A DNA stretch of 64,000 nt from Ochrobactrum chromiisoli (GTDB lineage: Bacteria; Pseudomonadota; Alphaproteobacteria; Rhizobiales; Rhizobiaceae). The notes under the pieces were generated by a model. It was not told where the DNA came from and ran no database searches. It worked only from the letters and a program-made list of their open reading frames with translations. The position numbers were made by a program, and so were the translations under genes. Position 1 is the first letter of the stretch, and each line of letters begins with the position of its first letter. Below are positions 1 to 8,347 of this stretch, in pieces. The stretch lies in the NCBI RefSeq assembly GCF_026241335.1, contig NZ_JAPHAV010000009.1, positions 62,001 through 126,000 of the forward strand, read 5' to 3'.

Positions 1-249
1 CAACCGTCCGGGCAAGCTCTCACATATCAGATCAACATTGACCATATCGCCGCTGCGCAGGGCAAGGCCAGCGCCGAGCGCACCTATATAGAGCAGGCAG
101 AACCGGGTCAGCTCTTCCGTCCAGACGGGAGCCGTGCTCAGGAAGGTGCGTGCGTAAACCTGCAGCAGAACAGCGCCGATCAGCACAAGAAATGTTGCGA
201 GTATCAGAAGGCGAAATACGCCCTCCAATCCTTTGAATGCTTTTGTCAT
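1..249 (-). CDS. TRAP transporter small permease (DctQ), partial at the window edge
   Basis: The reverse strand encodes 83 residues beginning MTKAFKG and running off the left edge. A hydrophobic helix (about residues 12-30) is followed by the DctQ signature WTEELTRF and a second hydrophobic stretch with an LRSGDMVNVD-like motif. DctQ is the small membrane subunit that pairs with DctM and the periplasmic DctP protein to import organic acids with sodium. It lies directly downstream of the DctP gene on the same strand, so they form one operon whose DctM gene should be outside the window. The start is the ATG at 249. The family call is firm; the substrate is unknown. Confidence 0.85.
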   Translation of the reverse strand, partial: MTKAFKGLEGVFRLLILATFLVLIGAVLLQVYARTFLSTAPVWTEELTRFCLLYIGALGAGLALRSGDMVNVDLICESLPGRL

Positions 250-268
250 GGTATCCTCGACAGGGTAG

Positions 269-289
269 CTGCCGGATTTAATCCGGCAG
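269..289 (-). other. Intercistronic hairpin between dctP and dctQ
   Basis: A perfect 9-bp stem (CTGCCGGAT / ATCCGGCAG) with a 3-nt loop occupies the short gap between the binding-protein gene and the small permease gene. There is no T-run after it on the coding strand, so it is not a classical terminator. Such stems between a binding-protein gene and membrane-subunit genes often protect the upstream message or lower downstream expression. That role is inferred. Confidence 0.5.
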
Positions 290-299
290 AGCCTTTATC

Positions 300-1274
300 T
301 CAGTCGTTGAAAACCTGTTCGGCCAATGGGCGGATTTCCTGCGGCACAGACGCGATGACGGCATCTTTCGCCTTGTTGGCGAAAGCGGCCTGATCGACGT
401 CAACGAATTTCACACCATGTGCTTCGAGATCGGTAACGAGTGCTTTTTCGTCAGCGGTAAACAGTTCGCGTTCGTAGGCTTGTGTGATCTTGGCAGCTTC
501 CAGCAAAGCGGCCTGATCAGCTTCCGACAATTTGTTCCAGCTACGCTCTGATATGGTGAGATAAATCCACGAGCGAACATGTTCAGTCTTGTTGACGACT
601 TTTTGAACTTCATAAAAGCCACCCGACTTGAACAGAGCAAGCGGATTTTCCTGCCCTTCGATGGTGCCGTTCTGAAGCGAGGTAAAGACTTCCGAGAAAG
701 CCATAGGGGTGGGGTTGGCACCCAGCGATTGCCATGCAGCCACGAAAATTGGCACATTTGGTACGCGAACCTTGAAGCCCTTCAAATCATCAGGCTTCGT
801 GATCTCACGATTGGCTGAAAGGTTGCGCGGCCCACGCGCGAAATATGTCAGCGGTCGAATAGCCGCCTTCTCAATAATTTCGGCTTCAATCTGCTTGCCG
901 ATATCGCCGGATGCAACCTTGTCCATATGCTCAAGCGACTTGTATCCATATGGCAAAGCCAGCAAAGCGGCTTTCGGTGCCCAATTTTGAAGGCTCTCGC
1001 CGGTGATGGTCATATCGGCAGTGCCGAGCTGCATGCCGTTGATGACGTCGATTTCCTTGCCGAGCGATTCATTCGGATAAACTTCGACCGCCACCCGTCC
1101 TTCGGTGCGGGACTTGACTTCATCTGCAAATTTCAACGCAGCCTTGTGCCAGATGTTTTCTTCATTGGCGAGATGACCAAGTTTAAGCGTGACCTCCTGT
1201 GCAAACGAGGTCCCGCCCATCACGGCAAGCATGGCGCAGGTTGCTGCTATGTGTTTAAAAGATCGAAACTTCAT
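300..1274 (-). CDS. TRAP transporter solute-binding protein (DctP family)
   Basis: A 324-residue periplasmic binding protein. The N terminus MKFRSFKH... is a Sec signal peptide ending near SFA-Q (about residue 26). The family core is clear: FKVRVPN, the ANPTPMAFSEVF motif and the following LQNGTIEGQENP segment, which contain the residues that bind a carboxylate in DctP proteins. I chose the ATG at 1274 because GGAGGAAAG lies just before it; the longer reading frame to 1319 adds residues that are not signal-like. It sits 44 nt downstream of the GntR gene and upstream of dctQ, so GntR-DctP-DctQ look like one operon. Ligand: probably an organic or sugar acid, not determinable here. Confidence 0.88.
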   Translation of the reverse strand: MKFRSFKHIAATCAMLAVMGGTSFAQEVTLKLGHLANEENIWHKAALKFADEVKSRTEGRVAVEVYPNESLGKEIDVINGMQLGTADMTITGESLQNWAPKAALLALPYGYKSLEHMDKVASGDIGKQIEAEIIEKAAIRPLTYFARGPRNLSANREITKPDDLKGFKVRVPNVPIFVAAWQSLGANPTPMAFSEVFTSLQNGTIEGQENPLALFKSGGFYEVQKVVNKTEHVRSWIYLTISERSWNKLSEADQAALLEAAKITQAYERELFTADEKALVTDLEAHGVKFVDVDQAAFANKAKDAVIASVPQEIRPLAEQVFND

Positions 1275-1318
1275 TCTTTCCTCCTCTGGAATGATTTCAG
1301 CGCCGTTGTTTTCCGGCA

Positions 1319-1993
1319 CTATAGAAAATACTCGGGCCGCTCCTGCTTGATGACAGGCAGATCAATCAAAATCCCCTGAAGGTGCTGCCGCATGAATTGT
1401 TCGGCTCTCGCCACGTCTCCTGCGGCAATGGCATCAACCACCTCACGGTGTTGAGCGATCAGGCGCGCAACAGGAAAATGCATACTTGAAAGAAAACGCA
1501 CCCGATCCATCTGGGCCTTCATTTCAACCACCACCCGCCAGGCTTTGCCTTTGTCAGCGCCTTCAGCAAGTGTGCGGTGGAATATTTCATCTGCATCCAT
1601 GAAATCGCGAGCCGATCCGCCGATGAGCTCTTCTTGACGAACAAGCAATGCACGCAGTTCTGTGACAAGCGCTTCGTCAGGCGATTGGGCCAGAAGCTTC
1701 ACAATGTCCGCCTCGACAGCCTCGCGAACGAAACGGGCATCCATAACCGCTTGCAGTGAAATTTTTGCAACAAACGTGCCTCGCTGAGGGCGAACCTCGA
1801 GCAAGCCTTCATTGGCAAGCGTAATAAAAGCTTCGCGTACGGGCTGGCGGCTGACGCCATATTGTTGAGCCACATCAGCTTCCGAAATCCGCGTGCCCGG
1901 CGACAATAAATTGTCAATGATGGCAGCCCGCAATGTTGCGTAAAGCTGATCCACGACACTGACATGCGTTGGTCGCACCAATGGGCTCTGCAT
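1319..1993 (-). CDS. GntR-family (FCD/FadR-type) transcriptional regulator
   Basis: A 224-residue regulator. Residues about 10-80 form the winged helix of GntR proteins (SEADVAQQYGVSRQPVREAF, then the wing RPQRGTFV). The C-terminal half is all-helical FCD type with the usual acidic/His residues (DEIFHRTL, QHREVVDAI, FMRQHL) that bind a metal and a small acid ligand. It is the first gene of a minus-strand set with the TRAP binding protein and permease, so it probably senses the imported acid and autoregulates. The upstream region contains repeated TACCATAC elements that could be its operator. The FCD class is certain by motif; the effector is unknown. Confidence 0.88.
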   Translation of the reverse strand: MQSPLVRPTHVSVVDQLYATLRAAIIDNLLSPGTRISEADVAQQYGVSRQPVREAFITLANEGLLEVRPQRGTFVAKISLQAVMDARFVREAVEADIVKLLAQSPDEALVTELRALLVRQEELIGGSARDFMDADEIFHRTLAEGADKGKAWRVVVEMKAQMDRVRFLSSMHFPVARLIAQHREVVDAIAAGDVARAEQFMRQHLQGILIDLPVIKQERPEYFL

Positions 1994-2019
1994 GATTTAA
2001 TCTCCTCATTTTCTGCTTA

Positions 2020-2035
2020 TACCATACTACCATAC
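2020..2035. promoter_or_regulatory. Tandem TACCATAC repeats, candidate GntR operator
   Basis: Two immediately adjacent copies of TACCATAC lie about 27 nt upstream of the GntR start codon, followed by CAG. On the coding strand this reads as repeated TGGTA units, compatible with FCD-GntR half-sites. The position near the promoter suggests autoregulation. No footprint or comparative evidence is available, so this is a candidate only. Confidence 0.3.
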
Positions 2036-2179
2036 CAGTCAATATGGGTGAGATTTGCCCCAACTATGAGGCCAAACGGCTAATCTGATCGATACCCGCT
2101 TCATTGCGATGGGATTTATGCTCTAACAGCTGGAAAATATACCCGTTCTCGCCATGACAAACTTCACGCGAAAACACCG

Positions 2180-3355
2180 TCAAGCCACGTTATCGTCACC
2201 ATGGCCCGGAAGAATGATCGACACCGATGCGCCGCCGCCAGATCTATTTTGCAGGTCCAGCTTTCCGCCATGAGCGATCACGATCGCCTGAACCACTGAA
2301 AGCCCCAGCCCTGTTCCGCCAGTGGCTCGCGATCGCGATATTTCCCCGCGCCAAAATGGTTTCACTTCAACGCCACACATATCCTTTGGAAAGCCGGGAC
2401 CACGATCCAGGATTCGAATTGCGACAAAACCATCATCCAGCTTGTCTATTTCGCATCGCAGGCTCGCGCCCGTTTCTGCATATCTGCAAGCATTCTCAAG
2501 AAGCGCCAAGATTGCTTGTCGGATACGCTGAGAATCTCCCGATACAACAACCGGCTGCAGCGCCGTTTCAACCGCAATATGACTTGTATCAAACATTGGC
2601 TTTGCAGAATGCAGAACACCTTCAATCAGTCCGGAAAGTTCTATCCGCTCGGTGTGGATGACAAGTTTCTGGCCGATTGCAAGGGATAATGTTCGAAGGT
2701 CTTCGACAATTCGCGACAATCCTTCAGCTTGCAAAAGAAGATTTTCCAAAGCCTTCTTTTCCATCGGAAAAACGCCATCAACCATGCCCTGCATTGTGCC
2801 GCGCAAAATCGTGAGCGGCGTGCGCAACTCGTGTGCAACGGCCATGTTATTGAATTGCAGCCTGTTTTCCATATCCTGTAGGCTTGTTGCAAGTGCATTG
2901 AAGCTATCAATAAGGCTCGACACTTCTATGGTGCTCTTATGAGAACCCGTCATTCGGACCGAAAAATCGCCCGACTTCAAAGCTTCAGCAACCACTGTTA
3001 ACTGTTCAAGTGGCTGCGCAATTCTTCTCGCCAAATAGATCCCTATCGCACTGCAGATCAGTGCTGAAAGCAGGCCGGATACCAGAACTGAAACGTAAAG
3101 ATGCCAATCTAAAGGTTCGGAAAGCCCATTGAGTGATTCAAATAGCTCTTTGAGGCCCGCTGTGTCAGGCAATACACCCGCATTCAAGTCCCGGTAGGCA
3201 TTCGCCGCACCGCTTGGCAGTGTCTGTAACAGACTTTCCTCAAGATAGGACGAATACCAATTAACACCTACGTAAGCCAATCCGACACTGAGCAGCAGCA
3301 TCGCAGCAATAATGACGGCTGTCTGTGTAGCGAGTGAAAGAGCAGGAAGCCTCAT
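2180..3355 (-). CDS. Two-component sensor histidine kinase (BaeS-like)
   Basis: A 391-residue membrane kinase. Transmembrane helices lie at about 12-31 and 86-107, with a short periplasmic loop between. A HAMP linker follows (RRIAQPLEQLT). The H-box AVAHELRTPLTILRG holds the phosphorylated His at residue 175. The ATPase domain shows the N-box LLENACRYAE, DRGPGFP and GGTGLGLSVVQAI. The gene overlaps the response regulator gene by 4 nt (ATGA), so they are translationally coupled. The H-box context resembles BaeS/AdeS kinases, which often respond to envelope stress; the signal here is unknown. Confidence 0.9.
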   Translation of the reverse strand: MRLPALSLATQTAVIIAAMLLLSVGLAYVGVNWYSSYLEESLLQTLPSGAANAYRDLNAGVLPDTAGLKELFESLNGLSEPLDWHLYVSVLVSGLLSALICSAIGIYLARRIAQPLEQLTVVAEALKSGDFSVRMTGSHKSTIEVSSLIDSFNALATSLQDMENRLQFNNMAVAHELRTPLTILRGTMQGMVDGVFPMEKKALENLLLQAEGLSRIVEDLRTLSLAIGQKLVIHTERIELSGLIEGVLHSAKPMFDTSHIAVETALQPVVVSGDSQRIRQAILALLENACRYAETGASLRCEIDKLDDGFVAIRILDRGPGFPKDMCGVEVKPFWRGEISRSRATGGTGLGLSVVQAIVIAHGGKLDLQNRSGGGASVSIILPGHGDDNVA

Positions 3356-4044
3356 TTTGGATCACAAAAGCGGTAACCGATACCCCGCACCGCCGAAAAA
3401 AAGCCAGTCTGGCCCAGCTCTTCAAGCTTCCGCCTCAGATTTGAAATATGGGTGTCGACCGTCCGCTCAAGCGCTTCACTTTCCGGCAAGCAGGCGTCCA
3501 GAATATCGGCTCGTTCAAAAGCATGCGTCGGCCTGCGGATCATGTAAGCGAGAATACGAAACTCGCTCAGGGTGAGCTGTAAGGGGACACGCCTTTCATC
3601 TGTGTGTACAAAAGCCGAATATGCCTTGAAGTCGACTTCGAAATTGCCGAAACGGCGCACCGTCTCTGATAAGGCTGCGTTGGTTCTGCGAAGCACCGCT
3701 TTAACGCGTGCAACAACCTCCTGCGGATTGAACGGTTTCACAATATAATCATCCGCTCCCAAGCGCAGCCCACTGAGCCGATCCAGATCCTCTGCCAGTG
3801 CAGTTATCATAATAACGGGTGTGTTTTCAGCCTGACGTAAACGGCCAAGCACGGTAAAGCCATCCATTTTGGGGAGCCGCACATCGAGTAAAACGAGATC
3901 TGGCGAGAGAAGTGTATGATGTTGCAATGCTGTTTCACCATCAGCTGCGCGAACCGTCCGATATCCCTCCCGTTCCAGATAAGCACATAGAATTTGCGCG
4001 ATTTCCGGCTCATCCTCGACGACCAGAATGAGGCTGTTTTCCAC
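3352..4044 (-). CDS. OmpR-family response regulator (BaeR-like)
   Basis: A 230-residue regulator. The receiver domain has the acidic pair EDE near residue 10, the phospho-acceptor Asp54 in LLDVRLPKMDG, and the conserved Lys103 in DYIVKPF. The C-terminal winged helix (about 130-228) has LTLSEFRIL, VDTHISNLRRKL and VRGIGYRF, typical of OmpR/PhoB. It is the upstream gene of the pair with the overlapping sensor kinase. The PAP2 phosphatase gene is divergently oriented across 193 bp, so it is a plausible but unproven target. Confidence 0.92.
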   Translation of the reverse strand: MENSLILVVEDEPEIAQILCAYLEREGYRTVRAADGETALQHHTLLSPDLVLLDVRLPKMDGFTVLGRLRQAENTPVIMITALAEDLDRLSGLRLGADDYIVKPFNPQEVVARVKAVLRRTNAALSETVRRFGNFEVDFKAYSAFVHTDERRVPLQLTLSEFRILAYMIRRPTHAFERADILDACLPESEALERTVDTHISNLRRKLEELGQTGFFSAVRGIGYRFCDPK

Positions 4045-4237
4045 CTTGGGCTCCGAACTTCTATTATAGTCTATGTTTCAGGACGCGTTATGCCGGAGAA
4101 AAGGTCAACAAGCAATTTCCAAACAACAGATATGCAGATCTGCTGTTGTGCTTTGACAGGAGACAGATGTGTCCTCCATCATTTCTTGACAATCGGGGTA
4201 CAAGTCGTGGCCATGTTAATTTTGCAAGGCTATCGAA

Positions 4238-5002
4238 ATGCACAATCTTGTTTCCAGCGGCAGCGATATTTCTTATCGGGCGGATGTTGCCCAGCACAGA
4301 TGGCTGTCCGCTTACACGACGCGTGCTATCGGCTTTCTTCTGGCATCCAGTCTCATTTTTATTATGTTTCCTGCGTTTGATTTGGCAGTTACACGCTTTT
4401 TTGCAACTGGCCACACCTTTCCGCTGTCGGAAAATTCAATCCTGCTGGCAATACGCAACGCCAACCGCCGCGCGATGATCTACCTGCTCGTTCTGATGTG
4501 TGTGCTCATATTTCTTTACGCTCTTAAGCCGCGAAAGTTTAAGCTCTTTCCCCCCCACAAGGCTTTTTTCGTCATTTTGACGTTTCTTATGGGGCCATTT
4601 CTTACAGTGCAGATTCTCAAAAATTTCATGGGACGTGCGCGGCCACGCAGCTTGGTTGAATTTGGCGGCTCGTTTGAGTTTACGCCTGTTTGGCAATATG
4701 CGGCTCAATGCGGTCGTAATTGTTCATTCCCTTCAGGGGAAGCGGCGACTGCGGCTGCAACACTTGCAATAATCGTATTGATACCGGCAAAATGGCGCGC
4801 GACAAGCGTGGCTATTCTCACACCCATTCTATTATTTGCATCGTTTAATCGTGTCATGTTTGGAGCCCATTTTCTTTCAGACGTTATCATCGCGTGGGGG
4901 CTCATGTGCTGCCTGATGGTTTGGCTTTGGAAGCGAATTGCAAACAATGCCCACCACATCGATTATCTGATTGAGAATTTCGGACGAAGAGCGCTGAAAT
5001 GA
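4238..5002 (+). CDS. PAP2-superfamily membrane phosphatase with variant active site
   Basis: A 254-residue integral membrane protein with about six hydrophobic helices. The three phosphatase motifs are recognisable: K128...R135P136 (KNFMGRARPR), PSGE at 165-168, and R205...H211...D215 (NRVMFGAHFLSD). The second motif normally reads PSGH; here Glu replaces the His. Family members remove phosphate from lipids (phosphatidylglycerophosphate, undecaprenyl-PP, lipid A 1-phosphate as in LpxE). AAGG precedes the ATG by 8 nt. It is divergent from the two-component pair. The substrate cannot be assigned from sequence. Confidence 0.8.
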   Translation: MHNLVSSGSDISYRADVAQHRWLSAYTTRAIGFLLASSLIFIMFPAFDLAVTRFFATGHTFPLSENSILLAIRNANRRAMIYLLVLMCVLIFLYALKPRKFKLFPPHKAFFVILTFLMGPFLTVQILKNFMGRARPRSLVEFGGSFEFTPVWQYAAQCGRNCSFPSGEAATAAATLAIIVLIPAKWRATSVAILTPILLFASFNRVMFGAHFLSDVIIAWGLMCCLMVWLWKRIANNAHHIDYLIENFGRRALK

Positions 5003-5224
5003 CCACACAAGTCTGGTCATCAACCTGTGGACCCGCACCTCATGGGCGAAAGCGCGTGTTTTGAGCTATCAACATCTTCAAGGGGATGTTTCAAACAACT
5101 CCTACAGCACGATTCCCCGAACCGCGCTTATGGTTTTGCATATAGTGGCCGTGATCCTACCTGATCCAGGCTTCCTCTTTGGCCATAAGAAGGCCGTTTA
5201 TAACGAACGTAGAAAGGTCGTTCC

Positions 5225-5569
5225 ATGAACTTCATTCTTATCGAGAAATATGTTGACGGCATCTGCGTGGAACAATTCAAACTACCCGCTGCCCCCTTGA
5301 AATTCCTGTCCCGACTATTGCCAAACCGCGCACTGCGTGAACTCCAGCATCGCGGGCTCGACATCATAGCACTGCTCAATGACACAGACCAAAATGCCGC
5401 TGTGCAATGGATGGAGGTTGGAGAGGGTAAAACCGTCAAACGCATCCGCATCTCACGTGTGACGTCCAGTCATACCATGGGTGATGGGAGCATAATCCGA
5501 CCTGAGCGGGGTGAGGATGTCGGTCAGGCTTTGGGACACATCGAAAAGCTTAAAGCGCCGTCTGATTGA
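5225..5569 (+). CDS. Hypothetical protein, 114 aa
   Basis: A small soluble protein starting MNFILIEKYVDG with an AGAAAGG ribosome-binding site 6 nt upstream. It contains VQWMEVGEGKTVKRIRI and no signal peptide or membrane segment. I do not recognise the family. The gene stands alone: 222 bp separate it from the phosphatase, and its stop codon lies inside a hairpin of a dispersed repeat, so the last codons may have been altered by the repeat. The spacer 5003-5224 shows nothing recognisable. Confidence 0.6.
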   Translation: MNFILIEKYVDGICVEQFKLPAAPLKFLSRLLPNRALRELQHRGLDIIALLNDTDQNAAVQWMEVGEGKTVKRIRISRVTSSHTMGDGSIIRPERGEDVGQALGHIEKLKAPSD

Positions 5570-5650
5570 ATCAGATCGGCGCTCTAAATATCTGTTTTAA
5601 CGCATTATGCCCCGCAAAACCGCTTCGCACTTTTGCTGGAAATGCTCTTA
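5552..5650. repeat. Dispersed palindromic repeat, class I
   Basis: Starts with a hairpin (AGCGCCG ... CGGCGCT) that includes the TGA stop of the 114-aa gene. It continues with the family core: a TGTTTTAACGCATTATG segment, then CCGCTTCGCACTTTTGC, ending in a GCTCT terminus. The same core recurs near 17.8, 27.3 and 34.1 kb. Confidence 0.7.
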
Positions 5651-5675
5651 AGAACCAAATGGCGAACCATGTCGA

Positions 5676-7460
5676 TTAATGGTTGTGCCGAGGAGGTGTC
5701 TTCGAGAGCTGGCGGAATTTTTCCGCATCGCGGATTGTTGCGCCATCGGCGAGTTGGGTGACGGTCTGCCGATAGATCATCTGCCATGGCGTGGCATCCG
5801 CCGGTGTTTTTGGAATGCCGTCTGCTTTTCGGCGTGCAATCTCGGCATCATCCACCAACATATCGCACCGGCCTTCATTGAAGTCGATGCGAATGATATC
5901 GCCATTGCGCACCCAAGCCAGACCGCCGCCCGCAGCACTTTCCGGTGAAGCGTTAAGAATGGACGGACTGTCCGCTGTTCCCGATTGGCGACCGTCCCCG
6001 ATCGTTGGCAGGCTCGTAATGCCACGTTTTAACAAGTGATCCGGTGGCTGCATATTGACGACTTCGGCAGAACCCGGCCAGCCGAGTGGACCAGCGCCCC
6101 GGATGACCAGAATGCAGCGCTCATCAATATCGAGCGCAGGATCATTGATGCGCTGATGATAATCCTCTGATCCGTCAAAAACGATGGCACGACCGTCGAA
6201 AACACCCTCGCGGCCCGGTTCAGACAAATAACGTTCGCGAAATTCCGGTGAGACAACGCTCATTTTCATGATGGCAAAATCAAACAGATTGCCCTTCATG
6301 ACAAGGAAGCCCGCACGCTCCTTGAGCGGCTGTGCATAAGGGTAAATCACATCGCGATCGGAAGCTTGTCGACCTTCGAGATTTTCGGCAATCGTCTTTC
6401 CGGTAACACTTGCGCAGGACCCGTCAAGCTTTCCCGCCGAGAGCAGTTCCCACATGATTGCCGGAACACCGCCCGCCCGGTGGAATTTCTCACCCAGATA
6501 TTCACCCGCTGGCTGGATATTGGCAAGCAGCGGGATGTCAAACCCCTCATCCTGCCAGTCTTCTGGCCTCAGTTCCACACCGGCATGTTTTGCCATCGCC
6601 ATCAGATGTGGCTGCGCATTGGTTGAACCGCCAATCGCCGAATTGACCTTGATCGCATTGATGAATGATGCGCGCGTCAGAATACTGGATGGACGGATGT
6701 CTTCCAGCACCAGTTCGACCGCGCGGCGGCCTGTGCGGTACGCCATCTGGCCGCGCTCACGATAGGCCGCCGGAATGGCAGCGCAACCTGTAAGCGACAT
6801 GCCAAGCGCCTCTGCCATAGCATTCATCGTCGATGCCGTTCCCATCGTATTGCAGTGGCCGACGGACGGCGCAGAACTCAGCGCTGCTTCAAGAAATTCT
6901 TCTTTGGTAATTTCACCCGCTGCATATTTGCGCCGCGACTGCCATATCACCGTGCCGGAGCCTACGAGCTTGCCCTCATGCCAGCCATCAAGCATAGGTC
7001 CGCCCGAAAACACGATTGCCGGAATATCAACAGTCGAAGCGGCCATCAAAGCGGATGGGGTGGTCTTGTCGCAACCCGTTGTCAGCACAACGCCATCAAG
7101 CGGATATCCATAGAGGATTTCAACCAGCGTCATATAGGCCAGATTTCGATCCAGCGCTGCCGTCGGGCGCTTGCAGTTTTCAAACAGCGGATGACTTGGA
7201 AACTCAATGACAATGCCGCCCGCGTCCCGGATACCGTCCCGGATACGCTTTGCAAGATCAAGATGATGTCGATTGCAGGGATTGAGATCGCTGCCAGACT
7301 GGGCAATACCAATGATTGGCTTGCCCGAACGCAATTCTTCAGGCGTGGTGCCATAATTCATGAAGCGCTCAAGATAGAGCGCTGTCAGATCCAGATGATC
7401 GGGATTATCGAACCAATCCTGAGAGCGTAGTCGACGCGGCGTGTTTCGATCATCATTCAT
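5676..7460 (-). CDS. IlvD/EDD-family sugar-acid dehydratase
   Basis: A 594-residue dehydratase. Cys62 (SDLNPCNRHH), Cys130 (TTGCDKTTPSALM) and Cys203 (SVGHCNTMGTASTMNA) are positioned as the iron-sulfur ligands of this family. Length and motifs fit the arabonate/xylonate dehydratase branch rather than dihydroxyacid or phosphogluconate dehydratases. It would convert an aldonic acid to the 2-keto-3-deoxy acid. GGGAGG precedes the ATG. Its start overlaps the stop of the upstream hydroxyacid dehydrogenase gene by 4 nt, so the minus-strand genes to 9327 form an operon. Exact substrate unknown. Confidence 0.85.
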   Translation of the reverse strand: MNDDRNTPRRLRSQDWFDNPDHLDLTALYLERFMNYGTTPEELRSGKPIIGIAQSGSDLNPCNRHHLDLAKRIRDGIRDAGGIVIEFPSHPLFENCKRPTAALDRNLAYMTLVEILYGYPLDGVVLTTGCDKTTPSALMAASTVDIPAIVFSGGPMLDGWHEGKLVGSGTVIWQSRRKYAAGEITKEEFLEAALSSAPSVGHCNTMGTASTMNAMAEALGMSLTGCAAIPAAYRERGQMAYRTGRRAVELVLEDIRPSSILTRASFINAIKVNSAIGGSTNAQPHLMAMAKHAGVELRPEDWQDEGFDIPLLANIQPAGEYLGEKFHRAGGVPAIMWELLSAGKLDGSCASVTGKTIAENLEGRQASDRDVIYPYAQPLKERAGFLVMKGNLFDFAIMKMSVVSPEFRERYLSEPGREGVFDGRAIVFDGSEDYHQRINDPALDIDERCILVIRGAGPLGWPGSAEVVNMQPPDHLLKRGITSLPTIGDGRQSGTADSPSILNASPESAAGGGLAWVRNGDIIRIDFNEGRCDMLVDDAEIARRKADGIPKTPADATPWQMIYRQTVTQLADGATIRDAEKFRQLSKTPPRHNH

Positions 7461-8347
7461 TGGTCTTCCTCCCGCTCACGATTGTTGAGCCTCTCCAAAT
7501 ACATCAACAAGCCTGAGTGGTCCTTTTCCCCATGGCCGGATTCTACAAATGCGCGGAATTCATCACGAACTCCCTCGGTCAGCGGCAACTCAAGGGACAG
7601 AGTTTCAGCCATTGCTGCGACTGCATCCAGATCTTTCAATTGTAACCGTGAAGGTCCACCCGGCTCAAAACTGCGCTCTACCATGCGTTTGCCATGCAGT
7701 TCCAGAATGCGGCTTTCCGCAAAGCCACCACGAATGGCATCGCGAAACTTGCCGCGATCCGCACCACCGGCTTCCACCAGCATCATGGCTTCAGCAACGG
7801 CACCGATGGTGATTGCAACAATCTGCTGGTTGGCAAGCTTGCATATCTGCCCCGCACCCGAAGGCCCGACATGCGTAACACGGCCAAGAGCTGCAAACAC
7901 ATCCGCCAGTTCTTCAACAAGTGCCCCATCACCACCAGCCATGAGTGCAAGGGTTCCTGCCTCTGCTCCGACAGTCCCGCCGGAAACAGGGCAATCAATA
8001 TGCCGGATACCCATTGCATTCAAATGCTGCGCATGTTCCCGCGCAATCGGTGGAGCGATAGACGAAGTATCAATGACAACGGCACCCGCCTTAAGCGCGG
8101 CTGCAACGCCCCCATCAAACAGCACCGCGCCGACCGCTTTGCCATCGGAGAGCATTGTAAAAACCAGATCGGCGTCTTTGACTGCTTCAACAGCGCTTGT
8201 GGCGACAATCGCACCCTTTTGGGCCAAGGGCTCGGCCTTTGTGTTGTCGCGATTCCACACAGAAACGCTATAACCAGCACCAAGCAGGCGTCGAACCATT
8301 GGCGCGCCCATAAGGCCTGTGCCAAGGAAAGCAATCTTGCGCGTCAA
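7457..8347 (-). CDS. NAD(P)-dependent beta-hydroxyacid dehydrogenase
   Basis: A 296-residue enzyme of the 3-hydroxyisobutyrate/tartronate-semialdehyde/L-threonate dehydrogenase family. The Rossmann motif FLGTGLMGAPM is at the N terminus, the substrate loop DCPVSGGTVGAEAG at about 118-131, and the catalytic Lys170 in GAGQICKLANQQ. Translation starts at TTG, supported by GGAGG 5 nt upstream. The start overlaps the upstream DenD-like gene stop (TTGA) and the stop overlaps the dehydratase start. With a DenD-like partner it may act on a C4-C6 sugar acid (LtnD-type role), but this is inferred. Confidence 0.83.
   Translation of the reverse strand: MTRKIAFLGTGLMGAPMVRRLLGAGYSVSVWNRDNTKAEPLAQKGAIVATSAVEAVKDADLVFTMLSDGKAVGAVLFDGGVAAALKAGAVVIDTSSIAPPIAREHAQHLNAMGIRHIDCPVSGGTVGAEAGTLALMAGGDGALVEELADVFAALGRVTHVGPSGAGQICKLANQQIVAITIGAVAEAMMLVEAGGADRGKFRDAIRGGFAESRILELHGKRMVERSFEPGGPSRLQLKDLDAVAAMAETLSLELPLTEGVRDEFRAFVESGHGEKDHSGLLMYLERLNNREREEDQ

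Noticed and set aside
4186-4220. TTGACA upstream of the PAP2 gene as a promoter
   Set aside because: No acceptable -10 box at 16-18 nt spacing; the nearest candidate is 23 nt away.
7482-8273. 263-residue frame antisense to the hydroxyacid dehydrogenase
   Set aside because: Ser/Pro/Ala-rich product typical of antisense frames in GC-rich genes; the sense gene has clear motifs.
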